DNA from: Paenibacillus xylanivorans
GTDB taxonomy: Bacteria > Bacillota > Bacilli > Paenibacillales > Paenibacillaceae
Length of the DNA stretch: 60,475 nt
Assembly: GCF_001280595.1 (NCBI RefSeq)
Contig: NZ_LITU01000059.1
Span: 321,260 to 381,734, forward strand
Direction of reading: 5' to 3'
In this document: positions 35,640 through 44,894 of the stretch, piece after piece
Layout of the letters: every line of letters starts with the position of its first letter
Numbering within the stretch: the first letter of the stretch is position 1
Program-made: the position numbers and the translations under genes
The notes under the pieces: model-generated
Told to the model about the DNA's origin: nothing
Seen by the model: the letters and a program-made list of their open reading frames with translations, nothing else
Databases searched by the model: none

Positions 35640-38600
35640 TTACTCGACCACAACCCATGGATACTGGGACAAATTATCATACAAGAAGCGCACCCGTTCT
35701 GGCGTCCGGCCTTCCTCATCAAACAACAGCAATTCATTCTCATCCTGCAGCCAGGATACCGGAATTTTGTAATCCTCTTGCGGACCGATCTGCCAGTAAC
35801 GTCCCAGATGGTGCCCGTTCAGATGAAGTGTTCCCTTGCTCATCCCGGTAAGGCGAAGCATCAGGTTCACTCGGTACTGTTCTGGCACAGCTGATTTGGA
35901 GAAGCGCCAGCGGTACCAAACAGGCTGACCATGCGAAACGCTACCCACAGAAATGGCACTACGATTGCCACTATAGTCAGCAGCCTTCCCACTTTTAGTG
36001 AGATCACCTGATTCATTTGATGCCTCATACGTCTCCCATTGTTGCGGCAGCAAGGCATCCGTACCTGCCATGCGCCAATCCTTCAACTCCTCCTCGCTCC
36101 GGTAAAGGATCAGTTCCAACCGGTTCAGGGGTGTTCTGCGATAAGGCATCTCCAGCCTGTTGGTCTCTCCCGGTCGCAAATATAGTGAAAGATCCAACGT
36201 GTTGAATGAAAACCAGTCCTGATACCCTTCCATCGGCACATCCATCCCATTGATGCGTAATCCTGGGCTCACAGCGCCAACGAGAATCGCACAATCCATG
36301 CCATCCAGCGTAAAGCTTCTGCTCAGAAGCGGAGCCTCCTGAAGATGATTCACTTCATCAAGGTGAACCACCCCATCCTCAGTCTGCCAATTCCGGCGGA
36401 TATCCTGAACGGAACCACCGATATACACAGGTCCTGCCAGACCTTTGCTTTCACCCAAGTACGGAGAAAAATTCAGCCTGCCCATATGCTGTACCAGCAC
36501 CTGAAGTGTATTCTTTCCTTCCGTCGTCTGCACCTGGACACCGGCTGCACCAACTTGACGCACCAGCGCTTGCTCCACACGATTAACATATATTCTGGCC
36601 GTGTCCTGAAGATCTGGCAGAATGAGCGTGGTGATTCCATCCACCGGACGGTCGAAATCGCACTCATACAACAAATACCCGAAATCCTGTCCGTATTGGG
36701 AAAAATGCTCGGGTTGACCACTCGAAGCACGCTGTTCCGCTGTCAATGTCACACGAGACAGCTCAGGGGAACCCGACAGTTTCGGTGGCATTGGTGGCGT
36801 CGTGAACTGCGCATGCTGAATTGCTGCGGATGACTCCTGAACATGTTCATCCTGTATGCCGCTCTGTGAATCGTTTACTTCTCCGTTTTTGAACTCATAT
36901 CCAGTCAACGTCCGTTCACCATCCGTCCAGCTGCCGAAAAGCATAATCGTCCGATTCGGATCAGAGATCATCCCCGTGACCTGTCCGGAAAGAGAGACAT
37001 CCATATCGTCAAATCCGATTGCATATCGTAGCTGATTCGGCTCTCCACCTCCATCGATTCTCCACGTGCGATCCATCGTTTCCTTGTCCAGAATCACGAA
37101 CCGAATGGGGACACCGCTTGCCTCCAGATGAATGATGCCTGGCTCTCGGAAATGTACCAGATCGAAGCGATAGGCTCCGTTTAACTGATCACGTTCAACC
37201 AGTACTTGCATGCTGCTGCCCTGTACATTCAAGACGTTCGTTTCCAGTTCCACGACTGAACGCTGTCCCGCTTCCGCAACGATGAACAGAGTCAATTCTC
37301 CGTTCACCACTTCATTGCCCGTGATTATCATGCCGCCTGTCAGGTATACATTCTCGGCAATCTCCACCCTGTCCAGTATCGGAATAATCTGCCCCGGATT
37401 CAGGGCTACGGGAAGTGTCCTGCCTTCCTCCAGCGTGACGTGAAACGTCTCGCGCTCATCCTTGTGACTCTCCAGGAACCATATCTTCTCGTTGCCTTTA
37501 GACCTGCCTCGTACAGAAACGCCTTGCGGATGACATACCTTGATCTGCTCTGCTGGTACTTCCTCCGTTTCCATCAGCAATGCACCAAACGCATGGACAA
37601 AATAGGATAACGTCTTGGCTACAGCATACTTGGCCGTCACTCGTCCGAACTCGTTCAGCGGCGCATCATAGTCGTAGGAGGTAATCATGAAAATATCGCT
37701 GCTGCCCACGGTTCTGCCACCGTATCCACCAAAGTTAGTTCCGCCGTAGAACATGTAATGACTGATTCCGGTATAGCCGGTGCGAAGAATTTCCATCATG
37801 CGTTTCTCAAACAGTGGCGCCGTCTTCTGAATGGCAGAAGGCCCACCCCAATTCTCAAACCACCCCGTCCAAAATTCCGTAACAATCTTGGGTGTATCTG
37901 GCTGTTTCTTCCTAAGCTTCGCATAATGCCCGTCAGCACCTGACCAGAAGTTGGCCCCTTCAATCGTGCCCTCCGCGCCACCTACACAGGTGATAAGCGG
38001 AACGTCGATCCCTCGTAGAAGCAAGCTATCCCGAAGATGGTTCATATGGGCACTCGCTGCTGCATCATCCATCAGATACCCGTATTCGTTCTCGACCTGT
38101 ACGAGAATAACTGTGCCTCCGGCAGATAGCTGGCGCTCGCGGATAATTGGAATAATCCGGTCAAAATAGAGATCTACATAATGGAGATAGGCTTCATTAT
38201 TTTGTCGGAACTTGATTCCCGGCTTCGTTTCCAGCCAATACGGGAAGCCGCCAAAATCCCATTCTGCACAAATAAACGGACCTGGTCTCGTGATGACGTA
38301 CATGCCAAGCTCTGCGCACAGATCCATGAAGGCTCCACAATCATTGTCGCCCTCGAACGACCATTGTCCTTCTTCCGGTTCATGCACGTTCCAGGCAAAA
38401 TAGGTATCAATGCAATTCATGCCAGCCAGCTTCGCCTTCATCAGTACCTCCCTCCATTCCTCTCTCGGCATACGGAAATAATGGATGGTGGCACTGTTCA
38501 GAAAGACTCGTTCTCCATTCATGATGAAGCTACGCTGATCGTATGTCAGTTCAGATCGAACGCCATACTCAACCCTGGTCTGTGTATTCTTCTCCTGCTC

Positions 38601-38663
38601 CTGAAGCAAAAGGGATGGTTTCTCTGTCAAAGATAAGCCCTCCTTCTCTGTGTTTGAGTTCAT
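35640..38663 (-). CDS. GH35 beta-galactosidase
   Basis: 1007 residues without signal peptide, thus cytoplasmic. The GH35 TIM barrel occupies about 40-360: NSATIHYFRMPREEWREVL, TYFAWNVHEPEEG, RPGPFICAEWDFGG, acid/base E193 in VQVENEYG and nucleophile E263 in TEFWTGWFENWGG. Beta-sandwich domains follow, with jelly-roll galactose-binding folds near the C-terminus. It would release galactose from imported galacto-oligosaccharides. It starts 35 bases after the membrane-anchored GH30 gene and should be cotranscribed with it. The ribosome site (AGGA, three bases away) is weak. Confidence 0.92.
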   Translation of the reverse strand: MNSNTEKEGLSLTEKPSLLLQEQEKNTQTRVEYGVRSELTYDQRSFIMNGERVFLNSATIHYFRMPREEWREVLMKAKLAGMNCIDTYFAWNVHEPEEGQWSFEGDNDCGAFMDLCAELGMYVITRPGPFICAEWDFGGFPYWLETKPGIKFRQNNEAYLHYVDLYFDRIIPIIRERQLSAGGTVILVQVENEYGYLMDDAAASAHMNHLRDSLLLRGIDVPLITCVGGAEGTIEGANFWSGADGHYAKLRKKQPDTPKIVTEFWTGWFENWGGPSAIQKTAPLFEKRMMEILRTGYTGISHYMFYGGTNFGGYGGRTVGSSDIFMITSYDYDAPLNEFGRVTAKYAVAKTLSYFVHAFGALLMETEEVPAEQIKVCHPQGVSVRGRSKGNEKIWFLESHKDERETFHVTLEEGRTLPVALNPGQIIPILDRVEIAENVYLTGGMIITGNEVVNGELTLFIVAEAGQRSVVELETNVLNVQGSSMQVLVERDQLNGAYRFDLVHFREPGIIHLEASGVPIRFVILDKETMDRTWRIDGGGEPNQLRYAIGFDDMDVSLSGQVTGMISDPNRTIMLFGSWTDGERTLTGYEFKNGEVNDSQSGIQDEHVQESSAAIQHAQFTTPPMPPKLSGSPELSRVTLTAEQRASSGQPEHFSQYGQDFGYLLYECDFDRPVDGITTLILPDLQDTARIYVNRVEQALVRQVGAAGVQVQTTEGKNTLQVLVQHMGRLNFSPYLGESKGLAGPVYIGGSVQDIRRNWQTEDGVVHLDEVNHLQEAPLLSRSFTLDGMDCAILVGAVSPGLRINGMDVPMEGYQDWFSFNTLDLSLYLRPGETNRLEMPYRRTPLNRLELILYRSEEELKDWRMAGTDALLPQQWETYEASNESGDLTKSGKAADYSGNRSAISVGSVSHGQPVWYRWRFSKSAVPEQYRVNLMLRLTGMSKGTLHLNGHHLGRYWQIGPQEDYKIPVSWLQDENELLLFDEEGRTPERVRFLYDNLSQYPWVVVE

Positions 38664-38698
38664 ATGTCCTGTAATTCAAAATGATATATTACTAACCC

Positions 38699-40288
38699 TC
38701 AGTTCATCTGCAATGTTACGCCTTCCAATACCACGGTGGTGATGGAATTGTCCACAGTTGGCACTTCCAGTCCATTGTTGTACACCGGAACATCTTCAAG
38801 CTGCTCCATATTCCGATCCGGTGACGTCTGGTACACCTGTGCTGTAGACGTACTATTGAGGTCAAATGCCTCCAATTCAAATCCTGTGGTTCCGGCAGAT
38901 AACTCATTGCGGATTACCAGCACCAGTCTCTTCTGCTCTGCATCATAGGCAGCCAGCGTGCGACCATCATCTGTTGGAATAATCTTTGCGCCTGGACGGA
39001 TGAACTTCGTAAACTGGGCCATGCCATAATACTGTTTGGTCATCTCGTACTGCTCTTCTCCATTAAAATTGGCATGTATGAAGCCCCAGTTATTGTTGGC
39101 ACCTTCATCTTCAACGGCCTGCCAATACACCCAAGCAGAAGGCTGCATGATTTTGAGATCGAACATGATGCGCTCCGCCAGTTCCTGCACGGAAGTCATG
39201 TCCTCATGACTATGCGGCTCGCTGCCGCCCGTTCCGTACTCGGACATCCACAGCTTCTTGCCATACCGTTCGGCCAGTGTGCGCAGTTCTTCCATTTTGC
39301 TCCCGTTATAGGAATGAGTATTAATCTGGTCGATCACATCGAGCGTATCCTGATCATAGAGGCCGAAATTGTGAACGGTCTCGTCAATGCTGTTATCGTC
39401 CGCAGCACTGATGACTGTCCCGTTCAGCCCTTTACTTTTGAGCGATGCCGCTACCTTCTTGATAATCTCGGCCTGTTTGTCATTGGTAAAATGACTGCCT
39501 TCCTGCATATTGCCTTTCTTCCACCAGTCTGAGGAAGGTTCATTGAGCGGATCAAGCGTGCGGAACGTAATGCCCCACTCATCGCGATAATGCTTCACGA
39601 CCTCCGTCAGATAATCGGCAAACACATCATACTGATCCTCTCGCAGATTGTTGCCGCCATCCACCGCACCCGTAACCGAACCGCTAATCGTCATCCAGTA
39701 AGGTGGTGAATTGGAGAACGCCTCGGCAATGTTGACCCCACGTTCCAGAGAACCCTGCAATATGGCACGTTGTCCTGCATCTGCCTCCCAGTCCCACACG
39801 CCGGGTTCAGGCTGGAAGCCGGGAACGTCTCCTCCGGGCCGAAGTGCCTTCATATCGGGATTCTCCTCACCGCCAATATTGTAGCGGACAATATTCAGAC
39901 CAAGCCCTTTCTCCGGGTCAAACACCAGATCCATGACTTCACTAACCTTCGCTTGATCTTTCCATCCTCCAAGATCGTTGGCCCACCACGCGAGCGACGT
40001 ACCCCAGCCTTCAAAATGATCATAGGACTGCTCCAGCTTCAGACGCACCGGCTCACCCTGGAATGCAATTGTTTTGGATGATTCATTGGCAAAATGATTG
40101 ATGATAATTCCTCCTCCAGCAAGCAGCGCGACCAGGGCTACACCCATCAGGATGTAGATCCGCTTGCGCCACCGGCGATGCTTGTCATGTTCATTCCTGT
40201 CATGCTGAATCCGATTTTTGTAATCATGCTTGGTATGATCATGGTTATCATTCCTGTCGTTCTCAAAAGGGGGTTTGTTATCATCCAT
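38699..40288 (-). CDS. Membrane-anchored GH30 galactanase-like enzyme
   Basis: 529 residues. An unusual N-terminus of 43 residues rich in His, Asp, Asn, Lys and Arg (e.g. NDNHDHTKHDYKNR) precedes one membrane segment (about 44-66), so the tail faces the cytoplasm and the enzyme the outside. The GH30 domain (about 80-529) has FEGWGTSLAWWANDLG, acid/base E250 in DPLNEP and nucleophile E350 in WMSEYGTGG, the same branch as the secreted paralogue, but no lectin domain. It probably trims oligosaccharides at the cell surface before import. Second-last gene of the importer operon. Confidence 0.86.
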   Translation of the reverse strand: MDDNKPPFENDRNDNHDHTKHDYKNRIQHDRNEHDKHRRWRKRIYILMGVALVALLAGGGIIINHFANESSKTIAFQGEPVRLKLEQSYDHFEGWGTSLAWWANDLGGWKDQAKVSEVMDLVFDPEKGLGLNIVRYNIGGEENPDMKALRPGGDVPGFQPEPGVWDWEADAGQRAILQGSLERGVNIAEAFSNSPPYWMTISGSVTGAVDGGNNLREDQYDVFADYLTEVVKHYRDEWGITFRTLDPLNEPSSDWWKKGNMQEGSHFTNDKQAEIIKKVAASLKSKGLNGTVISAADDNSIDETVHNFGLYDQDTLDVIDQINTHSYNGSKMEELRTLAERYGKKLWMSEYGTGGSEPHSHEDMTSVQELAERIMFDLKIMQPSAWVYWQAVEDEGANNNWGFIHANFNGEEQYEMTKQYYGMAQFTKFIRPGAKIIPTDDGRTLAAYDAEQKRLVLVIRNELSAGTTGFELEAFDLNSTSTAQVYQTSPDRNMEQLEDVPVYNNGLEVPTVDNSITTVVLEGVTLQMN

Positions 40289-40375
40289 GATGCATACGCC
40301 CCTTTCCCCATGTGCAGCATCGTATTCGGTCGCTGGCTTTCACGCTTGGCTGGTTCTGCACTGCTGCACCTCCCG

Positions 40376-41221
40376 TTACTTGATTCCGCTGCTGCCGCCG
40401 CTGATATTCGCTTCATAGACATAACGCTGTCCGAACAGATACACCAGCACCATCGGAATGGTCAGGAACAGGGAAGCAATCATAACGAGGTTCCATGGCG
40501 GCATCTGTCCGCCACCTACGGTGGTCAGAAGCTGAACACCGAGCGCGAGTGGCATTTTCTCCGGATCATTGATGTAAATGAGCGGCCCCATGAAGTTCCC
40601 CCAGTTATAGGAAAACGAGAAAATGGCGATGGCAGCAAGTATCGGATACGTGAGCGGCATAATGATCTTCCAGTAGATTCCCGGATGTCCCATGCCATCG
40701 ATCATGGCAGCTTCATCAAGCGACTTCGGAATACTCATGACGAACTGCCGAATGAGAAATACGTTGAACGCTCCGGCAAAAAAACTCGGCACGATCAGTG
40801 GATAGAAAGTATTGATCCAATCCAGATGACGGAAGATAATGAACTGCGGCACCATCGTCACCTCACCAGGAATCATCATCGTACTGAGCAATACAATGAA
40901 CAGGAACCGACTGCCTCTCGCCTTGATCCGAGCGAATCCGTAAGATACAACCGAAGCTGATAATACCGATCCGACAATGGTAATCACGGTAATAATGACT
41001 GAATTTTTCAGATACGTACCCAGATTATTATTCGTGAAGATCGTGTAGAAATTGGACCATTGGAATTCCAGCGGTACGAAGGTAAAGGCTGATTTTACGG
41101 TTGTAGCGTCACTCGCCAGTGCGATGGAGATCATGTACAGGAAAGGCGAAGCAAGCAGCACCCCGACCAGAATCAGAAAGATGTAGGATATCGTTTTCTC
41201 CACAGTGGATGGATTACTCAT
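40376..41221 (-). CDS. CUT1 carbohydrate ABC permease (MalG type) of the galactan locus
   Basis: 281 residues, six membrane segments, docking loop SLDEAAMIDGMGHPGIYWKIIMPL. The start at 41221 follows GAGGAGGG and overlaps the upstream permease gene by eight bases; the 17 codons further upstream are in the same frame but lack a ribosome site. Works with the MalF-type partner and the binding protein to import oligosaccharides. Confidence 0.92.
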   Translation of the reverse strand: MSNPSTVEKTISYIFLILVGVLLASPFLYMISIALASDATTVKSAFTFVPLEFQWSNFYTIFTNNNLGTYLKNSVIITVITIVGSVLSASVVSYGFARIKARGSRFLFIVLLSTMMIPGEVTMVPQFIIFRHLDWINTFYPLIVPSFFAGAFNVFLIRQFVMSIPKSLDEAAMIDGMGHPGIYWKIIMPLTYPILAAIAIFSFSYNWGNFMGPLIYINDPEKMPLALGVQLLTTVGGGQMPPWNLVMIASLFLTIPMVLVYLFGQRYVYEANISGGSSGIK

Positions 41222-42101
41222 TTGCTTTTCCCTCCTCGTAATGCACCCATAGCGCCGATGAACGGAACACAACCAAGGTCAACGCCATGATGATGATGAA
41301 CAGCACCCAGGCAATGGCCGATGCATACCCCATCTTGTAGAACTGGAACGCATTCTGGAACAGGTAAGGAACAACCATCTGACTGGCATTGTCTGGTCCG
41401 CCTGCTGTGACGATAAATACCTGTGCGAACGTCTGGAGCGCTCCGATCATCCCGGTGACGAGATTGAAGAAGATGACGGGAGTCAGCATCGGAAATGTAA
41501 TGTGGAAGAACGATTGCGAGCTCTTCGCCCCATCAATGGCGGCGGCCTCGTACAGCTCCTGAGGAATACCTTTCATACCCGCCAGCAGCAGTACCACGCC
41601 GCCCCCGACGCCCCATAGCGACATGAGGATCAGGGCAGGCTTAACCCAGTTTGGATCAAGGAGCCACGCAGGACCCTGAATGCCGAAGATGGCAAGCCCC
41701 TGGTTGATTAAACCTTCCGTTGGCGCAAGCAGATGGATGAAGAGCAGGGAGCTTGCAACCACCGGAACGACGGAAGGCAGATAGAACAGGATGCGGAAGA
41801 AGGTAATACCCTTAATTTTTTTGTTAAGGTAATAGGCGATCCAGAGCGAGATGGACATGCCCAGCGGAATCGATATTAATGCGTAGATGAAGGTATTGCC
41901 GACGGATTTCCAGAAGATCGGGTCATCGGTCAACAGGTTTTTGTAATTGTCCACACCGATGAATTCAGGAGACTGGAACAGATCCCAATTGGTGAAGCTC
42001 ATGTAGATGGAAAACAGAATCGGACCCAGGGTAAGTCCAAGGAATCCAATCAGCCAAGGCGAGATGAAAATATAAAACCATTTCCCTTCCTTTTTTCTCA
42101 C
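41214..42101 (-). CDS. CUT1 carbohydrate ABC permease (MalF type) of the galactan locus
   Basis: 295 residues, six membrane segments, docking loop LYEAAAIDGAKSSQSFFHITFPMLTPV. A GTG at 42101 has GGGAGGG six bases upstream and is preferred to the ATG five codons earlier, which has no ribosome site and lies close to the intercistronic hairpin. No ATPase gene is in the locus. Confidence 0.91.
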   Translation of the reverse strand: MRKKEGKWFYIFISPWLIGFLGLTLGPILFSIYMSFTNWDLFQSPEFIGVDNYKNLLTDDPIFWKSVGNTFIYALISIPLGMSISLWIAYYLNKKIKGITFFRILFYLPSVVPVVASSLLFIHLLAPTEGLINQGLAIFGIQGPAWLLDPNWVKPALILMSLWGVGGGVVLLLAGMKGIPQELYEAAAIDGAKSSQSFFHITFPMLTPVIFFNLVTGMIGALQTFAQVFIVTAGGPDNASQMVVPYLFQNAFQFYKMGYASAIAWVLFIIIMALTLVVFRSSALWVHYEEGKANE

Positions 42102-42124
42102 GTTAAGCCCTCCCATAACGAAGC

Positions 42125-42165
42125 GAGCAGACGGAAACCGGATTCATGCCGAATTCCGTCTGCTC
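42125..42165 (-). other. Intercistronic stem-loop after the binding-protein gene
   Basis: A perfect 12-base stem (GAGCAGACGGAA at 42125-42136 with its complement at 42154-42165) sits 10 bases after the binding-protein stop and before the permease gene, without a T-run. Such hairpins often protect the binding-protein message and lower permease expression; that effect is inferred. Confidence 0.65.
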
Positions 42166-42175
42166 CCTGTCGATG

Positions 42176-43435
42176 CTATTTGTAGATTCTTTCCAGTCCG
42201 CTCTGAACTTCAGTTACCGTATCGTCCAGTGAAGCTTTATCGTTGAAGTAGACACCCAGCTTGTCGTTAATGAGCTTCATCATTTCATTCCATTGCGGAT
42301 TGAATGGTTCTCCGTAGATGGTGGATTCGCTGAAAGCGGCCATATTGATTTTCTTGCCGCCATATTCAGCATTCAGGAACTCATCACTGGACAGACCTGC
42401 CTTCGTTGCCGGGGCATCCTGACCGGCTTTGACCATCGGCATCTGTGCTTCTGGTGTAGTCAGCGCTTCAATGATTTTGAATGCCTCTTCCTTATGCTTG
42501 GACTCGTTTGTAATCGTGAAGCCATTGAAGAACGCGTTGGTCTCACCCCATATTGGAGAAATGTCCCAATTGATGCCTTCCACCTTGGCAAGTGAACCGA
42601 TATTCCAGAATCCCGTCGTTTCCATGGCAATCTTGCCTTGGGCGAACAATGGGTCAGCACCGATATTTCCCATGTCGGCAATTTCCGTTGGTGTCGGCCC
42701 CACGCCATGTGTGAAGGTCAGGTCATTCATGAATTGCAACGCTTTGCGTACAGGTTCGGTATTAAAGGTAGGTTTGCCGCTTTCATCGAACAGGGAACCA
42801 CCGTTTTGATAAATCAGCTGCATCCATTGCGGCCACCAGCTGCCCGGGTAGTACCCCCATTGAACCGTTTTACCATTCTCCTTCACGGTCAGCTTCTGAG
42901 CAGCGGCGAGCAGATCCTCCTGCGTCCATTCCTTGGTCGGATATTCCACCGCAGCCTTGTCGAACAGATCCTTGTTATAAAAGAGCACCATCGCCCCTGC
43001 GCGGTCAGGTATTCCGAACTGTTTACCATCAAATTTCATCAGGTTTGCAATGTCGTCCGAATAACGCTCTGACATGTTAACATTGTTGGCCTGGATCATA
43101 TCATCCAGCGGAACAATTTGGTTTTTGGAGGCGTACGCCTGATAGTTCTCGGCAATCATCATGATGTCCGGTGCAGTTCCTCCGGCGATCATTGTCTGAA
43201 CCTTTTGGTCATAGTCCCCGGCAACGACGTTCAGTTTCACATTAATATCGGGATAGGTCTGCTTCACAATGTCGAGTCTCTCCTGATAAATCTTCTTCTC
43301 GTCCTCCGAGCCCCAGATCGTCATGCTAAGATCGACCTTGCCGCCAGCTGCACCGCTATCCCCCTTGCTACAGGCTGTCAAACCCATGACCATGACCAGC
43401 ATCAATAACGAAATGACCTTTAAACTTTTTCTCAT
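42176..43435 (-). CDS. Oligosaccharide-binding lipoprotein of the galactan locus
   Basis: 419 residues. Lipoprotein signal ends in LTAC. Family-1 binding domain: VDLSMTIWGSEDEKKIYQERLDIVKQTYPDINVKLN, GGTAPDIMMIAENYQAYAS, GAMVLFYNKDLFDKA. First gene of the importer operon, downstream of three palindromic operator copies. It likely binds beta-galacto-oligosaccharides set free by the GH30 enzymes. Confidence 0.91.
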   Translation of the reverse strand: MRKSLKVISLLMLVMVMGLTACSKGDSGAAGGKVDLSMTIWGSEDEKKIYQERLDIVKQTYPDINVKLNVVAGDYDQKVQTMIAGGTAPDIMMIAENYQAYASKNQIVPLDDMIQANNVNMSERYSDDIANLMKFDGKQFGIPDRAGAMVLFYNKDLFDKAAVEYPTKEWTQEDLLAAAQKLTVKENGKTVQWGYYPGSWWPQWMQLIYQNGGSLFDESGKPTFNTEPVRKALQFMNDLTFTHGVGPTPTEIADMGNIGADPLFAQGKIAMETTGFWNIGSLAKVEGINWDISPIWGETNAFFNGFTITNESKHKEEAFKIIEALTTPEAQMPMVKAGQDAPATKAGLSSDEFLNAEYGGKKINMAAFSESTIYGEPFNPQWNEMMKLINDKLGVYFNDKASLDDTVTEVQSGLERIYK

Positions 43436-43476
43436 ACCGTACGCCCCCTCGAAATATGAATGGAAGATCAGACAAC

Positions 43477-43550
43477 TGAAACCCGTTTCATGAAATGGGT
43501 TTCATAAAGTTTAAAATTAAAACCCGTTCCAGTTTATGAAAGGGGTTTCA
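43477..43550. promoter_or_regulatory. Cluster of three LacI-type operators before the importer operon
   Basis: TGAAACCCGTTTCA (43477-43490) and TGAAATGGGTTTCA (43491-43504) lie directly next to each other, and TGAAAGGGGTTTCA is at 43537-43550, with a half-copy (AAACCCGTT) between them. All have TGAAA and TTTCA arms. The second is identical to the site before the LacI gene, so the local regulator is the probable binder. Confidence 0.72.
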
Positions 43551-43617
43551 TTTACGACCTCATTATATTTCACCCTCCGAAGGAATGTCAACGCTTTCTT
43601 TTCCAAACATTCCCCAT

Positions 43618-44646
43618 TTATCGTGGTGCGGGTCCACTACTCTGGCGTACAACAAGCTCTGGTTGCAGAACAGTCTGTTTCTTCGGATTGCCCTGATTAA
43701 TCAGCTCATGCAGCTTATCCACGGCCAGCTTGCCCAGCTGATAGGTATTCTGGGATACGGTCGTCAGTTCCGGTATAACGGCACTGGCGAGCGGCGTATC
43801 ATCAAAACCGACAATGGAAATATCCTTCGGAATCGATAAGCCATGCTCAATAGTAGCCTTAATCGCACCAATTGCCGTGTAGTCGTTCACACAGATCACC
43901 GCAGTCGGAGGATTCCCGCGATCCAGCAGCTTGGACATCTCCCGTTTGCCGTCTTCAATGGAGAAGCTTCCGAGCAGTTGGCGTTCTTTAGGAATTTCGA
44001 GTCCATGCTCACGCAGTTTTTTCTGAATGGCTTTGACCTTAACCATCGTGGTAGACAACTCCTTCAAACCGCCCACAAAAGCAAAATCCCGATGTCCCAG
44101 TTCGAGCAAATGTTCCGCAGCCAAAACTGCCCCTGCCCCTTCATCCGTGTACACCCGATGGAATCCGCCTTTGGCAATATTGCCATTGACCAGCACGATC
44201 GGCATGCGTTTGCCCATATCAATCAATTCCTGAGCCATGTCATCCGGACAGACCTGCATGTTGATTCGTCCACCGAGAAAAATAATGCCATCTACCCGCT
44301 TCTCGCGCAAAATGGACAAATATTCGGACTCTCGGCTGTAATCCCCGGCCGTATTGCACAGGAAGAACGTATACCCTAATCCACGTGCCTCGTTCTCCGC
44401 CCCCCAGAACACTTCCGGAAAGAACGGATTCGTAATGTCTGGCAGGATGATCGCAATCGTTCCCGTTTCTTTCTTGATCAGACTGCGCGCCTGCGCGTTG
44501 GGTTGGAACTGGTGTTTTTCAATGATGGACATGATCTTCTCTCTTGTGCTTGCACGCACAGGTGCCGTATCATTCAGCACACGGGAGACCGTGGATACGG
44601 ATACGTTCGCTTCTTTGGCGATGTCATATATGGTAATCGGTGTCAT
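43618..44646 (-). CDS. LacI-family regulator of the galactan locus
   Basis: 342 residues. N-terminal helix-turn-helix (about 4-24, ITIYDIAKEANVSVSTVSRVLN), hinge helix, then a sugar-binding domain of the ribose-binding-protein fold (GTIAIILPDITNPFFPEVFWGAE; AVICVNDYTAIGAIKA; DISIVGFDDTPLASAVIPELTTV). It most likely represses the importer operon until a galactose-containing ligand binds. GGAAGG stands eight bases before the ATG, and a copy of the palindromic operator lies 60-75 bases upstream, suggesting autoregulation. Confidence 0.92.
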   Translation of the reverse strand: MTPITIYDIAKEANVSVSTVSRVLNDTAPVRASTREKIMSIIEKHQFQPNAQARSLIKKETGTIAIILPDITNPFFPEVFWGAENEARGLGYTFFLCNTAGDYSRESEYLSILREKRVDGIIFLGGRINMQVCPDDMAQELIDMGKRMPIVLVNGNIAKGGFHRVYTDEGAGAVLAAEHLLELGHRDFAFVGGLKELSTTMVKVKAIQKKLREHGLEIPKERQLLGSFSIEDGKREMSKLLDRGNPPTAVICVNDYTAIGAIKATIEHGLSIPKDISIVGFDDTPLASAVIPELTTVSQNTYQLGKLAVDKLHELINQGNPKKQTVLQPELVVRQSSGPAPR

Positions 44647-44706
44647 ATGTGGAACCTTCCTTTTTCTCTATTTTTCCTGCTTATCATACCAGATAAGGAA
44701 TAGCGA

Positions 44707-44720
44707 TGAAATGGGTTTCA
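44707..44720. promoter_or_regulatory. Operator copy upstream of the LacI-family gene
   Basis: TGAAATGGGTTTCA, identical over all 14 bases to the copy at 43491-43504 in front of the importer operon. Confidence 0.7.
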
Positions 44721-44747
44721 TTGCGAGGCTCCACCGCAGCTTTCCTC

Positions 44748-44783
44748 TCCGATGGTTTCAAGTGATTGAACCGTTCCATCGGA
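44748..44783. repeat. Inverted repeat between LacI gene and IscA-like gene
   Basis: TCCGATGG (44748-44755) pairs with CCATCGGA (44776-44783), with a second inner pairing of GGTTTCAA with TTGAACC. It stands in the divergent promoter region and could be an operator or a leader hairpin. No T-run follows. Confidence 0.45.
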
Positions 44784-44894
44784 TGATGCATTAAAGTTGT
44801 AATTTTCATCGGAATCGGCCTCATTTACCTTCTATTTTACACCATTGTTCCATATATTAGATTGTAAGCGAATTCATAAGGTGATTAGAGGAGT

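Noticed and set aside
40094..40960. Plus-strand ORF of 288 residues across the GH30 and permease genes
   Set aside because: It runs antisense through two well-supported genes and its translation shows no recognisable domain.
42125..42165. Reading the hairpin in the galactan importer operon as a terminator
   Set aside because: There is no T-run, and the next gene starts 24 bases before it on the same transcript direction with its own ribosome site, so read-through is needed.
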